Positions 1 through 11,579 of a stretch of 64,000 nt of DNA are shown piece by piece. Under the pieces are notes generated by a model that was not told where the DNA came from, ran no database searches, and was given only the letters and a program-made list of their open reading frames with translations. Both the position numbers and the translations under genes were made by a program. The DNA is taken from NCBI GenBank assembly GCA_950097015.1, contig CATNEN010000025.1, positions 5,384,001 through 5,448,000 of the forward strand. Direction: 5' to 3'. Every line of letters begins with the position of its first letter. Position 1 is the stretch's first letter. The DNA is from Macrostomum hystrix. Lineage: Eukaryota > Platyhelminthes > Macrostomidae.

Positions 1-828
1 AGTTCAGGGACTGGAGGGCGGAGAGTTCAGGGACTAAGGGTTGAGAGTTCAGGGACTGGTGGGCGGAGAGTTTAAGGCCTAACCATTTTTTTCCTTGAGA
101 AACTCGAGGAAGCCTGGTAAGGAAGATGGTAAATGGCATTGCTTTGAAGTCATCTAGATGCGAGTGCAAATGTACTCATTAGGATTATAATATGTTTCTG
201 CAGAAGACCTAGGCAGCTGATACTCTTGTATTTCTGCTGCTGCTTATTGCTGAAGTCGAAATTTGAGACTTGTTGGGACAGGGCCGTGCCCCTAGGACAA
301 AGACGAATGAAGCGCAAAATGCGGAATATTCTAAGAATCGTTGAGAATACAAGCGTACTACGTGTGCTCATTGCCCGAGGGATTTCGGACCATCCAGCTT
401 GACAAGGAATGAAAATGATTGGACTGTGGGGGACTGGCTTAGCTGTGTGTATTATTAGTTTTGCATAAATATTGTTGTGTTTCTAGCAGTCAGATTGCAA
501 TTTGAAGATGAACTAGCTAGTAGCTAGCTAGCATTTTGTATTGTTCAAGATGTGCGCTTTGAAGCTGGGCTGAGTTGAGAAAAATCAATCTTTAATCAGT
601 TTCTTTGATAAAAGGCAGGGGATAAGATACTCTAGCTTTCGCGTTTTTTAATTATCCAGTGTAAATCAATCCGTTTCACAAGCCTTTTGACTTGTTAGAG
701 AATTATCCCATTTTAGAATATTAAGTCGCTCTAATTAACTCCTTAGTAATTGGTTTTCAATTTCAATTCAAATTTTGATGTGAACATCCCACCTTCCAGA
801 AAATTCTCAAGTCGATCCGCTTCTGCAG
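1..828. other. Upstream flank, probable intron of the next gene
   Basis: I see no convincing coding exon here. The first 80 bases hold two to three copies of a unit of about 30 bp containing GTTCAGGGACT. The rest is AT-rich unique sequence. A possible 3' splice acceptor (CTTCTGCAG) ends at 828, immediately before the first recognised exon, so this stretch is more likely intron than promoter. Confidence 0.4.
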
Positions 829-3800
829 AAACTCATGGAGCTAAAAGTCCAACTGCAGGCCTCGGCACCGCAACCGCAGCAGAACCCTGAGGCGTCCGCC
901 GCCGCCGCTGCCGAAGCCGCCACCGAAGCCGCTATCGACAGCCGGCGCAAGCAGACCCTGTTCCAACGTCGCTTGAGCTGCATGGCGCCGATCCGGCGGA
1001 ACACTCTCCTGGCAACGCCGGCACCAACTCTGAACACCGACACAGCCGCTGTTGTTGTCGACGACGATGAAGTGCCAGTGTTCGCTGATGAGAACGGAGC
1101 TGAGAGAGACCCGTCTGACTGCGAGCTGGCCGAAATCATGGAGAAGCTTGTTCAGCAGCAGCAGCAGCAGCAACTGGTACAACGACTTTTGAACCGGTCC
1201 TCCCTCACCTGGTCCTTTCTCACCTGGTCATTCCTCACCTGGTCCTCTCTTACATGGTCCTCTTTCACTGGTCCTCTTTCACAAGTCCTCTTTTATAGGT
1301 CCTCCTTCACATGGTCCTCCTTCACCTCGTCCTCTATCATTTGGTCCTCTATCACTTGGTCCTCTTTCACCTGGCACTATCTCACCTGGTCCTCTATCAC
1401 CTGGTCTTCTATCACCTGGTCCTCTATCACCTGGTCCTCTATCACCTGGTCCTCTATCACCTGGTCCTCTATCACCTGGTCCTCTATCACCTGGTCCTCT
1501 TTCACCTGGTCCTCCCTTGCTCAGTTCCCAAACCAGCTTCCTTCCTTTCACGCACTGCAGGGCGCGTCGAATCCTCCGCCGAAGAAGCCGCCGCCGCCGC
1601 TGTCTAAGATGCCACCGAAGAAGCCGCCGCCTCTCGGAGCTCGCACGGTGCGCACCAGCCGCAGCGCGCCGTCGACTCCGCCGATGCAGCGCAGCAACCC
1701 CGCCGCGCCGCGAACGCCGCCGCCGAAGCCGCCGCGCTACGCCAATCTGCGCCTACCCGGCTGCCTTCAGCCGCCGCCGCGGCCGCCAGAACTGTTGAAG
1801 CCGCTGCCCCGGCCGCCGCTAAATTCGGACGCATCGCCAGCTGAACATCAAGAGCGTCCGAACACGCCGGACAGTTTGGACGGCGGCGATGCGGCTGCCG
1901 AACTGCCGGAAATTTGCGTGCCGGAGGATGGCGTGGAGCCAATCGGAGACCAGGAACAGGTGGACGAGAATTTTCCTGGTGAAGAGCAGCCGCAGTCCCT
2001 GCCGCTGCAACTTCCACACCAGCAGCAGCAGCTACTGCAGAAGGAGTCAACAAGACCGGCTTCAAAGTCTGTCTGCGATCTGGTTGACTCGGCTCTGATG
2101 GACAGTTCCGTGTACGAGAATGTCGACTGGGACAACCACCTTGCCGTTCTGCGGCCCACCTGGTGTGTTGCACCCTGATTTTTGGCCGCGGAAGAAAAAT
2201 GCTAACCTCTATTGCGCTTATCCCAGCTCAGCTCATCTCTCCTCGCCTCAACTCTTCTTTCCTTTCTCCGCCCCCTTCAATCCTTCAAATCTTGGCAGTT
2301 TCGGCTCAGCAATGTGCCACATGGACCATCTGACCAAGGCGGCTTCCCAGGACCTGCTGCAGCCGGCTTCAAGTCCGGCTGACACCGCGGCGGAAGACAC
2401 CGGCCAGCTGTCGCTGCCGTTGACGTCTCGTTCGCGAGCTGCTCGCCAGATTCTGTCGCGCGCCTTCGTCCAGTGCCTGCCGTTCGGCGGCGAGTTTCTT
2501 CGCCTCTGTCGGGCCCGCGGCTGCCTCTCGGAGTCGGCCACCAGGGAGCTGCTGCGGGGCTTGCCACCGGCGGGGTCTGAATCGGCACCGATGACGGAGT
2601 CGGCGAATAGTTCAACTGCTCGAGCCGAGCGCTTTTTGCAGCTGTTCGACTGGTCCGAGACTAGTCTGCGCAAACTGTCGCAGTGCCTGACGGCTACTGG
2701 CGGCGCTTTCAACTGCCAGCTGGCCGCCATTGTGACCTTCCTGTCTGACCTGTTCGCCTTGCTGGCCGCCAGACACTTGTTCGTGCAGCAGGGCCGCGCT
2801 GGCAAGCGTCGTCGAGTTGACGCATTCCTACGAGGCGTCCGCCTGATCGATGGCAATGTTGAACGCGAGGAGGAACGCGAAGGGCGCTGTCAGGTTCAGG
2901 TGAGGAGGCTCGCAGACTCGGGATTAAATCCTCATTCAATTCGCACCCAGTACCCCAGCCTAATAATAACAATTGATTTCACCTGCCCTGTGCAGCCGAC
3001 AGCACAGCCGCGGCAATTGCGCGTCGCATCTGAAGGCTGCGTACGGCTGTTCAGTCCATGGACTGGGGGGACGCCACACCCACCCTCAATTGTCCATTTA
3101 ACAGTAGAATGACCACGGGGGCAGTTCAAATACCCACATGTTTCTTTTTTCTGTATGTCCTAAAATATTAAACCAATCGCCATGAAAATCGCCATGAACA
3201 CGGCCTAAAATTTCCCACTCTAGCCGGTGAAACGACTTCCAGAATCACAAAACACCGGCATCGTCGAGATATTCAACGATTGGTGGCAAACACCGCCAAT
3301 ATGGGCCTAATTTTTCTGTTCACAAAATTTCATCAAGTAACCATGTCGGCTATCATTGCTAACTATTTTAGATTGATGAAATTGTTTTTTTTCTTAAACC
3401 AATATACATTCGCCATAACAAACGATAAAATCACCATTGCACAGCTGCTCTATCTGGCCAACTCGGACGATCAAGGAGCCTCCGCGGAGGTTGCAACTGA
3501 TCCGCAGCCTGGTCGGCGCCAGCGTCGTCACCAGCTCACCGCCAGCGAGGTGGCCGCCATCAACGAGCCCGACTGGCTCTGCTCGAACTTCACGCCGGCT
3601 TTGTCGCTAGACCTCACCGGCTCCGGTGTCAACGCCTGGTTCTTCAAGCAGCTGGTTGGCAAATCGCTGCAGCCGGTGGCCGAACTATCCCTAGCCGGCT
3701 GCGAGCTGGACTCTGGCCTTCTGCCAACCCTTGTGCTCACCCAGCGGTCCAGCCAGCTGCGGGTGCTCTGCCTGGCTGGCGCATCGCTCGGAGACGACTC

Positions 3801-4719
3801 ACTCTCCGCGCTCTGCCTGCTGCCGCAGCATCAGCTGGCCAACCTGGAGGTCCTGGACCTCTCGGCCTGTGACGTCACCCACTTCGGCCTGTCACTCCTA
3901 GCCGGCTGCATTCCCGTCACCCTGCCGCGCCTGTCCGACCTTGACCTGAGCTGGAACGACCTGTCCGAGGCGGCCCCGGCCACCATGGCCGGCCTGCTCG
4001 ACCCCGCGGCCGGGCTTCGCGGCCTTCGGCTTCGCGGCTGCCGACTGGCCAGCGACGCCCTGCGCGCCGTTGCCGACGGCCTCCCGGCTGCCATCGGCGC
4101 CAATCTGTGCCTGCTGGACCTTAGCGACAACCGGCTGAACTGCCTGATCCTGACCCGCCTGGCTGAGCGCCTCGGCAAGCGATCTGCCACCTCCGGCCGA
4201 CTGTCCGAGCTGGGCCTGGCTGGCGTCAACCTGTTCGCCATCGACCTGCAGAAACTGCTGGAATCCGGCGGCTGCGACGGCTGTCGCCGGCTCGACCTCG
4301 GCCGAAATCACCTCGGCGAGGCCGGCGCTGTGCACCTGGCCGGCCGCTTGCCACCGCAGCTTGACAGCCTAGCCGTGGCCTCCTGCCGGCTCGGCTGTCG
4401 AGGGCTTCGACGCCTGCTGGAGTCGGCCAAACTGTCCAGCTGCCTGCGCCTTGTGCGGGCCACGAACAACTTGCGCAATCAACAGGGCCGCGGCGGCGGC
4501 GGAGGCGGCCTCGGCGCCGAGGAGACCGCGCTTCGTCGAGAGATTGTCGAAGCCAATCTGGCTACTGGAGGCCGGCTGCGCTTCATGATCGACGACGCCG
4601 CCGATTGCGACTTAACAGCCGATTGTGGGGCTCAGTCACCGCTCTCGGACGGAGACAAACGTCTGCGGCGCGGCGGCAGCTTTCGGAGAAGCCTCAGACG
4701 GTTGGCCTCGCTTGACTGA
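829..4719 (+). CDS. Proline-rich leucine-rich-repeat protein, four exons, 5' end possibly outside window
   Basis: Exons are 829-1176, 1561-2162, 2299-2899 and 3445-4719 (stop TGA). All junctions are GT-AG and keep one frame, giving at least 941 residues. An acceptor ends at 828, so the ATG at 835 may be internal. Exon 1 is Ala/Gln-rich with an acidic patch. Exon 2 has many PPKKPPPP-type proline motifs (likely SH3 ligands), then SVYENVDW, whose YENV fits the Grb2 SH2 consensus YxNx. Exon 3 encodes a helical region ending in a basic stretch. Its pattern weakly recalls a death-fold/CARD, but I do not claim that. Exon 4 has about eight RNI-type leucine-rich repeats (LxxLDLSxxxL) and a basic serine-rich tail. 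I recognise no named orthologue. The layout suggests an intracellular signalling scaffold. Intron 1 holds a 15 bp minisatellite and intron 3 a SINE fragment. Confidence 0.72.
1185..1522 (+). repeat. 15 bp minisatellite in intron 1 of the LRR gene
   Basis: About 20 copies of a CACCTGGTCCTCTAT-like unit. The unit is a multiple of three and stop-free, so the host frame reads straight through as a SITWS pentapeptide repeat. Flanking GTACAA donor (1177) and CACTGCAG acceptor (1560) define a 384 bp in-phase intron, which I prefer over a coding repeat. Confidence 0.75.
2960..3105 (-). mobile_element. 5'-truncated tRNA-derived SINE fragment in intron 3
   Basis: Shares the body of the SINE at 15851-16125: GCAGCCGACAGCACAGCCGC, the CAGTCCATGGACTGGGGGGA block and a TTATTATTAGG tail on the minus strand. 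The tRNA-like head is missing, so it is a 5'-truncated copy. Confidence 0.75.
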
Positions 4720-4864
4720 CGAGCCTGGATTCAGTAGCCATTTGAGCAGCCGACAACCTCCGCTTGAGTCCGCTTTGCCCTACATCTGACTCAACGAACA
4801 CTTCCAGTCGAACTGTATTTCCGAGTCTACCGCTAAAACTCCCACCAAATATAAATCTTCATCT

Positions 4865-5235
4865 GACCAGAAATATTCCCCTAGCAACCAGAAATATCCC
4901 CCTAACAACCAGAAATATTCCACTAACAACCTGAAATATCCCCCTAACAACCATAAATATTCCATTAACAACCAAAAATATTCCCCCCTAGCAACCAGAA
5001 ATATTCCCCTAGCAACCAGAAATAACCCCTAACAACCAGAAATATTCCCCTAACAACCAGAAATATACCCCTAACAACCAGAAGTAGCCCCTAACAACCA
5101 AAAATATTCCCCTAACAACCAGAAATATCCCCCTAACAACCAGAAATATTCCTGTAACAAACAGAAATATTCCCCTTGCAACCATTAATTTTCCCCTAAA
5201 AACAAGAGATATTCCCCTAGCAACCGCATATCTTC
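4865..5235. repeat. 21 bp minisatellite
   Basis: About 17 degenerate copies of a unit containing ACCAGAAATATTCCCCTAA. It starts about 145 bp after the stop codon of the LRR gene and may lie in its 3' untranslated region. Confidence 0.85.
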
Positions 5236-5758
5236 CCCTTACAACAGGAAGTCTTCTCCTAACAATGGGACATCTTTAAAGTGAAAACTAATATTTTTCC
5301 CTGATGCCGAAACGGGCGAGGACAGAAAATCTCCCAACACTAAAATCTTCCCCCATTCCGTAAATCATTAAAATTCTATTTTTCAGCATACAATTTCTTG
5401 TTCTGGTTATTTTTCTTATCCAGTTCCAAAGTCATAGCTTGCTCAATTCCTACTCGCTTTGTAAAAATCCTACCCAAATATTTAAGGGCCGTGTGTTTTC
5501 TTAAGCAGCTACATCAACAGCCTGTGTAATGGACTTAACTACCTGTAATCTTAACACTATGGTTCAACATGTTAAGATTGATCTTTTTGTCGTGCTTAAT
5601 TATCGAAATTCAGTATTTGAATGCTTCATTATAATAAATTAAGCTTCTGTCTATCAGCCACTGTTTTCGAGTACAGATAATCACCTGTAAAACTTGGCCT
5701 TCAATGAAAATGTATTATTTAGCTCAATGATTTTTTGTCTCAATTTTATACTTACACT
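5236..5758. other. Unique AT-rich sequence
   Basis: No coding signal seen. An AATAAA hexamer at 5633-5638 (+) could be a polyadenylation signal for the LRR gene if the 3' UTR spans the 21 bp array. That is speculative at this distance. Confidence 0.3.
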
Positions 5759-5759
5759 T

Positions 5760-7620
5760 ACAACCGCCATTCTCCTCCCCAGCCCGCCATTCTCCTCCCC
5801 AGCATGCCATTCTCCTCCCCAGCCCGCCATTCTCCTCCCCAGCCCGCCATTCTCCTCCCCAGCCCGCCATTCTCCTCCCCAGCCCGCCATTCTCCTCCCC
5901 AGCCCGCCATTCTCCTCCCCAGCCCGCCATTCTCCTCCCCAGCCCGCCATTCTCCTCCCCAGCCCGCCATTCTCCTCCCCAGCCCGCCATTCTCCTCCCC
6001 AGCCCGCCATTCTCCTCCCCAGCCCGCCATTCTCCTCCCCAGCCCGCCATTCTCCTCCCCAGCATGCCATTCTCCTCCCCAGCCCGCCATTCTCCTCCCC
6101 AGCCCGCCATTCTCCTCCCCAGCATGCCATTCTCCTCCCCAGCATGCCATTCTCCTCCCCAGCCCGCCATTCTCCTCCCCAGCCCGCCATTCTCCTCCCC
6201 AGCCCGCCATTCTCCTCCCCAGCCCGCCATTCTCCTCCCCAGTCGGCCATTCTCCTCCACAATCTGCCATTCTCCTCCCCAGCCCGCCATTCTCCTCCCC
6301 AGCCCGCCTTTCTCCTCCCCAGCCCGCCATTCTCCTCCCCAGCCCGCCATTCTCCTCCCCAGCCCGCCATTCTCCTCCCCAGCCCGCCATTCTCCTCCCC
6401 AGCATGCCATTCTCCTCCACAATCTGCCATTCTCCTCCCCAGCCCGCCATTCTCCTCCCCAGCCCGCCATTCTCCTCCCCAGCCCGCCATTCTCCTCCCC
6501 AGCATGCCATTCTCCTCCCCAGCCCGCCATTCTCCTCCCCAGTCGGCCATTCTCCTCCCCAGCCCGCCATTCTCCTCCCCAGTCGGCCATTCTCCTCCAC
6601 AATCTGCCATTCTCCTCCCCAGCCCGCCATTCTCCTCCCCAGCCCGCCTTTCTCCTCCCCAGCATGCCATTCTCCTCCCCAGCATGCCATTCTCCTCCCC
6701 AGCCCGCCATTCTCCCCAGCATGCCATTCTCCTCCCCAGCCCGCCATTCTCCTCCCAGCCCGCCATTCTCCTCCCCAGCCCGCCATTCTCCTCTCCAGTC
6801 GGCCATTCTCCTCCACAATCTGCCATTCTCCTCCCCAGCCCGCCATTCTCCTCCCCAGCCCGCCATTCTCCTCTCCAGTCGGCCATTCTCCTCCACAATC
6901 TGCCATTCTCCTCCCCAGCCCGCCATTCTCCTCCCCAGCATGCCATTCTCCTCCCCAGCCCGCCATTCTCCTCCCCAGCCCGCCATTCTCCTCCCCAGCA
7001 TGCCATTCTCCTCCCCAGCCCGCCATTCTCCTCCCCAGCATGCCATTCTCCTCCCCAGCATGCCATTCTCCTCTCCAGTCGGCCATTCTACTCCACAATC
7101 TGCCATTCTCCTCCCCAGCCCGCCATTCTCCTCTCCAGTCGGCCATTCTCCTCCACAATCTGCCATTCTCCTCCCCAGCCCGCCATTCTCCTCCCCAGCA
7201 TGCCATTCTCCTCCCCAGCCCGCCATTCTCCTCCCCAGCCCGCCATTCTCCTCCCCAGCATGCCATTCTCCTCCCCAGCCCGCCATTCTCCTCCCCAGCC
7301 CGCCATTCTCCTCCCCAGCATGCCATTCTCCTCCCCAGCCCGCCATTCTCCTCCCCAGCCCGCCATTCTCCTCCCCAGCATGCCATTCTCCTCCCCAGCC
7401 CGCCATTCTCCTCCCCAGCCCGCCATTCTCCTCCACTGCCCGCCATTCTCCTCCCCAGTCGGCCATTCTCCTCCCCAGTCGGCCATTCTCCTCCACAATC
7501 TGCCATTCTCCTCCCCAGCCCGCCATTCTCCTCCCCAGCCCGCCATTCTCCTCCCCAGCCCGTCATTCTGCTCCACAATCTGCCATTTTACTCTTCGATC
7601 CCCAATTTACCTTTCAGCCA
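5760..7620. repeat. 20 bp minisatellite, about 92 copies, with higher-order structure
   Basis: Consensus CCCAGCCCGCCATTCTCCTC. Variants carrying AGCATGCC, AGTCGGCC or ACAATCTGCC recur in blocks. Between about 7195 and 7420 the AGCATGCC variant falls every third unit, a 60 bp higher-order period. Twenty is not a multiple of three and the unit lacks stops in most frames, so several frames on both strands stay open for 500-690 codons. These are repeat artefacts, not genes. Confidence 0.95.
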
Positions 7621-8044
7621 TCTCTTTCATCTCCAATTATTCTAGGATGAGAACTTTTGTTTTCGTGATCAATGAGGTTAGTTTCATTATACTGATAGCA
7701 AAACACAGGATGTTGTCGGCTTATGTGATGCTTATCTCGCAAGGTACGAGTATTAGCGGTGATTTTTTCCAGTGATGGTCGCTATTTTTGCTGCGAAATA
7801 ATTCTAGCAAAAATCAAGTTGCATAGAAACACGCAATTCCTTAAAAAGCAAACAATCGATTCACACCTTTCGTTGCTAAAAGTCTTCCGTGCGGGGGAAG
7901 AGGCTCGTCGTCTTGTCGCCCGAAGGGACTGGACCAGGAGCCGTGTGATGCTGTCGGGCTGGCGAACCTCGTTAATTCGACGTACTCGGCGGTGAGGCTA
8001 GCTAAGGAGCATCTGTGGCACAGGCCCAGCATGAACCCAGTAGA
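7621..8044. other. Unique spacer between two arrays
   Basis: No exon or RNA gene is supported here. The sequence is moderately AT-rich. Confidence 0.3.
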
Positions 8045-9225
8045 ATCTTTCCTAGGCCGAAATCTTTCCCTAAACCCGAAATCTTTTCTCCAACCAAAAA
8101 TATTTTCCCTAACCCGAAATATTCTCCCCAACCCGAAATCTTCTCCCCAACCCGAAATATTTTCCCCAACCCGAAATATTTTCCCTCACCCGAAATATTC
8201 TCCCCAACCCGAAATCCCACAACCCGAAATCTTCTCCCCAACCCGAAATATTTTCCCCAACCCGAAATATTTTCCCTCACCCGAAATATTCTCCCCAACC
8301 CGAAATATTTTCCCCAACCCGAAATATTTTCCCTCACCCGAAATATTCTCCCCAACCCGAAATCCCACAACCCGAAATCTTCTCCCCAACCCGAAATATT
8401 TTCCCCAACCCGAAATATTTTCCCTCACCCGAAATATTCTCCCCAACCCGAAATCCCACAACCCGAAATCTTCTCCCCAACCCGAAATATTTTCCCCAAC
8501 CCGAAATCTTTTCCCTCACCCGAAATATTCTCCCCAACCCGAAATCCCACAACCCGAAATCTTCTCCCCAACCCGAAATCTTCTCCCCAACCCGAAATCT
8601 TTTCCCTCACCCGAAATATTCTCCCCAAACCGAAATCCCACAACCCGAAATCTTCTCCCCAACCCGAAATATTTTCCCCAACCCGAAATCTTTTCCCTCA
8701 CCCGAAATATTCTCCCCAAACCGAAATCCCACAACCCGAAATCTTCTCCCCAACCCGAAATCTTCTCCCCAACCTGAAATATTTCCCTAACCCGAAATCT
8801 TCTCCCCAATCCGAAATCTTTTCCCTAACCCGAAATATTCTCCCCAACCCGAAATCCCACAACCCGAAATCTTCTCCCCAACCCGAAATCTTTTCCCCAA
8901 CCCGAAATATTTTCCCCAACCCGAAATATTTTCCCAAACCCGAAATCTTCTCCCCAACCCGAAATATTTCCCTAACCCGAAATCTTCTCCCCAATCCGAA
9001 ATCCCCCAACCCGAAATCCCCCAACCCGAAATCCCCCAACCCGAAATCCCCCAACCCGAAATCCCCCAACCCAAAATCCCCCAACCCGAAATCCCCCAAC
9101 CCGAAATCTTCCTCAACCCGAAATATTCTCCCAAACCCGAAATCTTCTCCTAAACCCGAAATCTTCTCCCCAACCCGAAATCTTCTCCCCAACCCGAAAT
9201 CTTCTCCCCAACCTGAAATCGTTAC
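8045..9225. repeat. 18 bp minisatellite organised as a 91 bp higher-order repeat
   Basis: The monomer is ACCCGAAATATTTTCCCC-like (18 bp), with ATATT/ATCTT and CCCA/CTCA variants. A shorter unit containing ATCCCACAACCCG recurs every 91 bp between about 8215 and 8640 and at further positions. At 9001-9105 the array shifts to a 15 bp unit (AACCCGAAATCCCCC, about seven copies). Confidence 0.92.
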
Positions 9226-9834
9226 CAATCAGAAATTTTCTTCCATTCCGTTATCTATTCAAGATTCTTCCCAAACAAAATCTCCTAAAACCCGAAATCC
9301 TCAACTTGAAAATTATCTTCCCCTAAAGCCAAAAGCCTGAAAGCGAAATCCTAAAGCCTCAGCCAAATTATCCGCCCACGCACAAGAACAAGCAAACGCA
9401 CAAAGGGCCGCCCTGAACATCTCTCTATTCTCCGTCTATTTCGTTAGGGTTATTCTGTTTTTTTTGCTCGCAACCTTCTACAGATCGTCCTCCGAAAAAA
9501 TCATTCAGGAGCTTTTGATGATACCGAATTCGTTCTAAAGCGGGACTAGAACTCCGACTCTGAGCTCAGACTACAGTCGACTCAAGACAAGTTTCCAATA
9601 TTCTCGAGCAGCCCACCTTGACTAATTCAATTGGGACTTTTTCCCTCATCATCTCCTCCCTCTTTCCTAGCTAATTAAGGAGCCCGCGATAGTGTTTTAT
9701 AGGATTTTTCACAACAAATTCTGGGTCTCGACTGAGCATGGTAATCAGATCTGTTTGGAATACCACAGTTTTTATGTATACTCTCGCTTATACTCCACGA
9801 CAGTCAGAGCTTTGAACTCTTTGGCATCATTTCC
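9226..9834. other. Unique sequence with degenerate array remnants
   Basis: The first 120 bases are decayed units of the preceding array. The rest has no recognised feature. Confidence 0.3.
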
Positions 9835-10048
9835 ATGACAGTCGGACACATCAGTGTCTGATGGATTGTGTATTGACAGTCGGACATCAGTGTCTGATGG
9901 ATTGTGTATTGACAGTCGGACATCAGTGTCTGATGGATTGTGTATTGACAGTCGGACATCAGTGTCTGATGGATTGTGTATTGACAGTCGGACATCAGTG
10001 TCTGATGGATTGTGTATTGACAGTCGGACATCAGTGTCAGATGAATCG
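9835..10048. repeat. 36 bp minisatellite with a hairpin in each unit
   Basis: Five and a half near-identical 36 bp units. Each contains CATCAGTGTCTGATG, a perfect 6 bp inverted repeat around TGT, next to GGATTGTGTATTGACAGTCG. Thirty-six is a multiple of three, so small frames stay open on both strands. They show no other sign of coding. Confidence 0.92.
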
Positions 10049-10884
10049 GGTGGATTTAAGGGTTTCATTAATTTCAGTTTTAGCAATTGAAGAAATATGA
10101 GACACTCTCTGCCCATCTCTTGGCGATGATCAAAGTGAAAATTAATTGGCGAATTCATGGCCAGATGATTTACAAGGAATTATTCAAATAACTAATTCTC
10201 CCAAAGGAAAGTATCTTTAACTAAAGCCGGCAAACACCTGTAATTTAGTCTGCAATCAACACAGAAAATAATTTTCTTCATCCGGGCGTGACTAATAGCC
10301 CGTTCGTACGAAAAACCCGCGCTAAAAATAGACCATAGGCAAGGGCAGTGCGCGTAGCAACAGAGGTAAAGGTGCAAGAATCTTATTGACCTGTGTTGGG
10401 CGGGTATAGTGTCTCGAGAGAATTTGCTGAGTTGAAAGCAATATTGACATATGGGGACTCGCAGTGTGCAGTCGGGTCACGGCTAGTGAACAACGTTGAC
10501 GGCCGACTGTCAGCTGTCAACAGTAATCGGACACATATGGCTGTCTTAGTAACAGTTTTAACTAATCGATAAGGGAAGTTTCTCTTTTAGTAATTCTACT
10601 CCGGGGTCGCTATAGTTCATACTGTCTCCGATAGTGCGCAGAGCTAATTTTCTGTGAAACTAATTTTCTGTAAAACAGTGAAACTACGCGCCATGTTAGC
10701 TACTAAATTGTCACACTGTCGAGATTTTCAGCGTTCAGAAATCATAACGTTCAGACGCGAAAAGTATCTCTTGCGGCGAAACGATACATTTTTCGAATAG
10801 TAAAACTGTCTAACCTGTCAGAACGTCCATCGAAACTATCAAAACATCGAAGAGGCCAGAACGTCTTTTTAGCTAGAGGTTTTG
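10049..10884. other. Unique intergenic sequence
   Basis: No exon, RNA gene or mobile element is recognised. Confidence 0.3.
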
Positions 10885-11035
10885 ATTCAGTTCCGGTGGT
10901 TTTGAGGTAGTTCTAGTGGTTTTGAGGTAGTTCCAGTGGTTTTGAGGTAGTTCCAGTGGTTTTGAGGTAGTTCCAGTGGTTTAGAGTTAGTTCCAGTGGT
11001 TTTGAGTTAGTTTCAGTGGTTTTGAGGCAGTTCTG
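10885..11035. repeat. 20 bp minisatellite, about eight copies
   Basis: Unit TTCCAGTGGTTTTGAGGTAG, with minor variants (TTCTAG, GAGTTAG). Confidence 0.9.
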
Positions 11036-11579
11036 AGATGTCAATCAAACGTGCCTTTCACCGATTTTCCAAGGACTTCAGTCTTCATGTGGCTATGTGT
11101 CGTTGCTTGGATAAAAGGACATCACTAGATTGCCTTTATACTCCTTAACAAAAGGTATCTGGATCCCATCTACCTTAGCTTGCACAACACCACGCACTTA
11201 GCTTGAGTGGATAGCTCCCACACCATCCTGGGGCTCTGTTTCTATTTGAAAACTTCCCTGTTAATCTTTCTCTATTCACCCAGCCTCCACTTCATCCATT
11301 AGTACGAAAAAGCGGGAAGTTGTCCCGCATTAGACCGTAGGTTGGCTTTCCGAGCCGGCCCCATCCCGCCATCCCTCCAGTGAGAGAAGCGACCAGTTCT
11401 CATTGGCTCCAGTCTCCCAAAGTCATCCCTGAGATCGTCTGACACAGGCTAGTTTGTTGGGTTTCAATTTGAGCCCGTGGGATAAAAACGCAGTTAAGTC
11501 TCTCTCACTATATATCTCTATCTGTCTCTCGCCCAGGGTTTCGGAGAGTCGGCCGCCTGACATCTCGCCCCGATCCCGA
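11036..11579 (+). other. 5' flank of the GPCR with a likely untranslated-exon acceptor
   Basis: A pyrimidine-rich run ending TCTCTCGCCCAG at 11536 looks like a 3' splice acceptor 43 bases before the GPCR start codon. A spliced 5' untranslated exon is therefore likely. A small perfect hairpin (GCGGGA-AGTTG-TCCCGC) lies near 11310. Confidence 0.4.

Noticed and set aside
2299-2899. CARD or other death-fold domain in the LRR gene
   Set aside because: The helical pattern is suggestive, but I see no diagnostic motif. Kept only as a hypothesis.
5694-7775. Very long open frames (up to 693 codons) on both strands
   Set aside because: They are read-through of a 20 bp tandem array in every phase, with no splice sites, no domains and the same peptide in several frames.
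8015-9340. A 441-codon frame of PxxExFSPTRN repeats
   Set aside because: Product of the 18/91 bp array. Shadow frames occur on the other strand.
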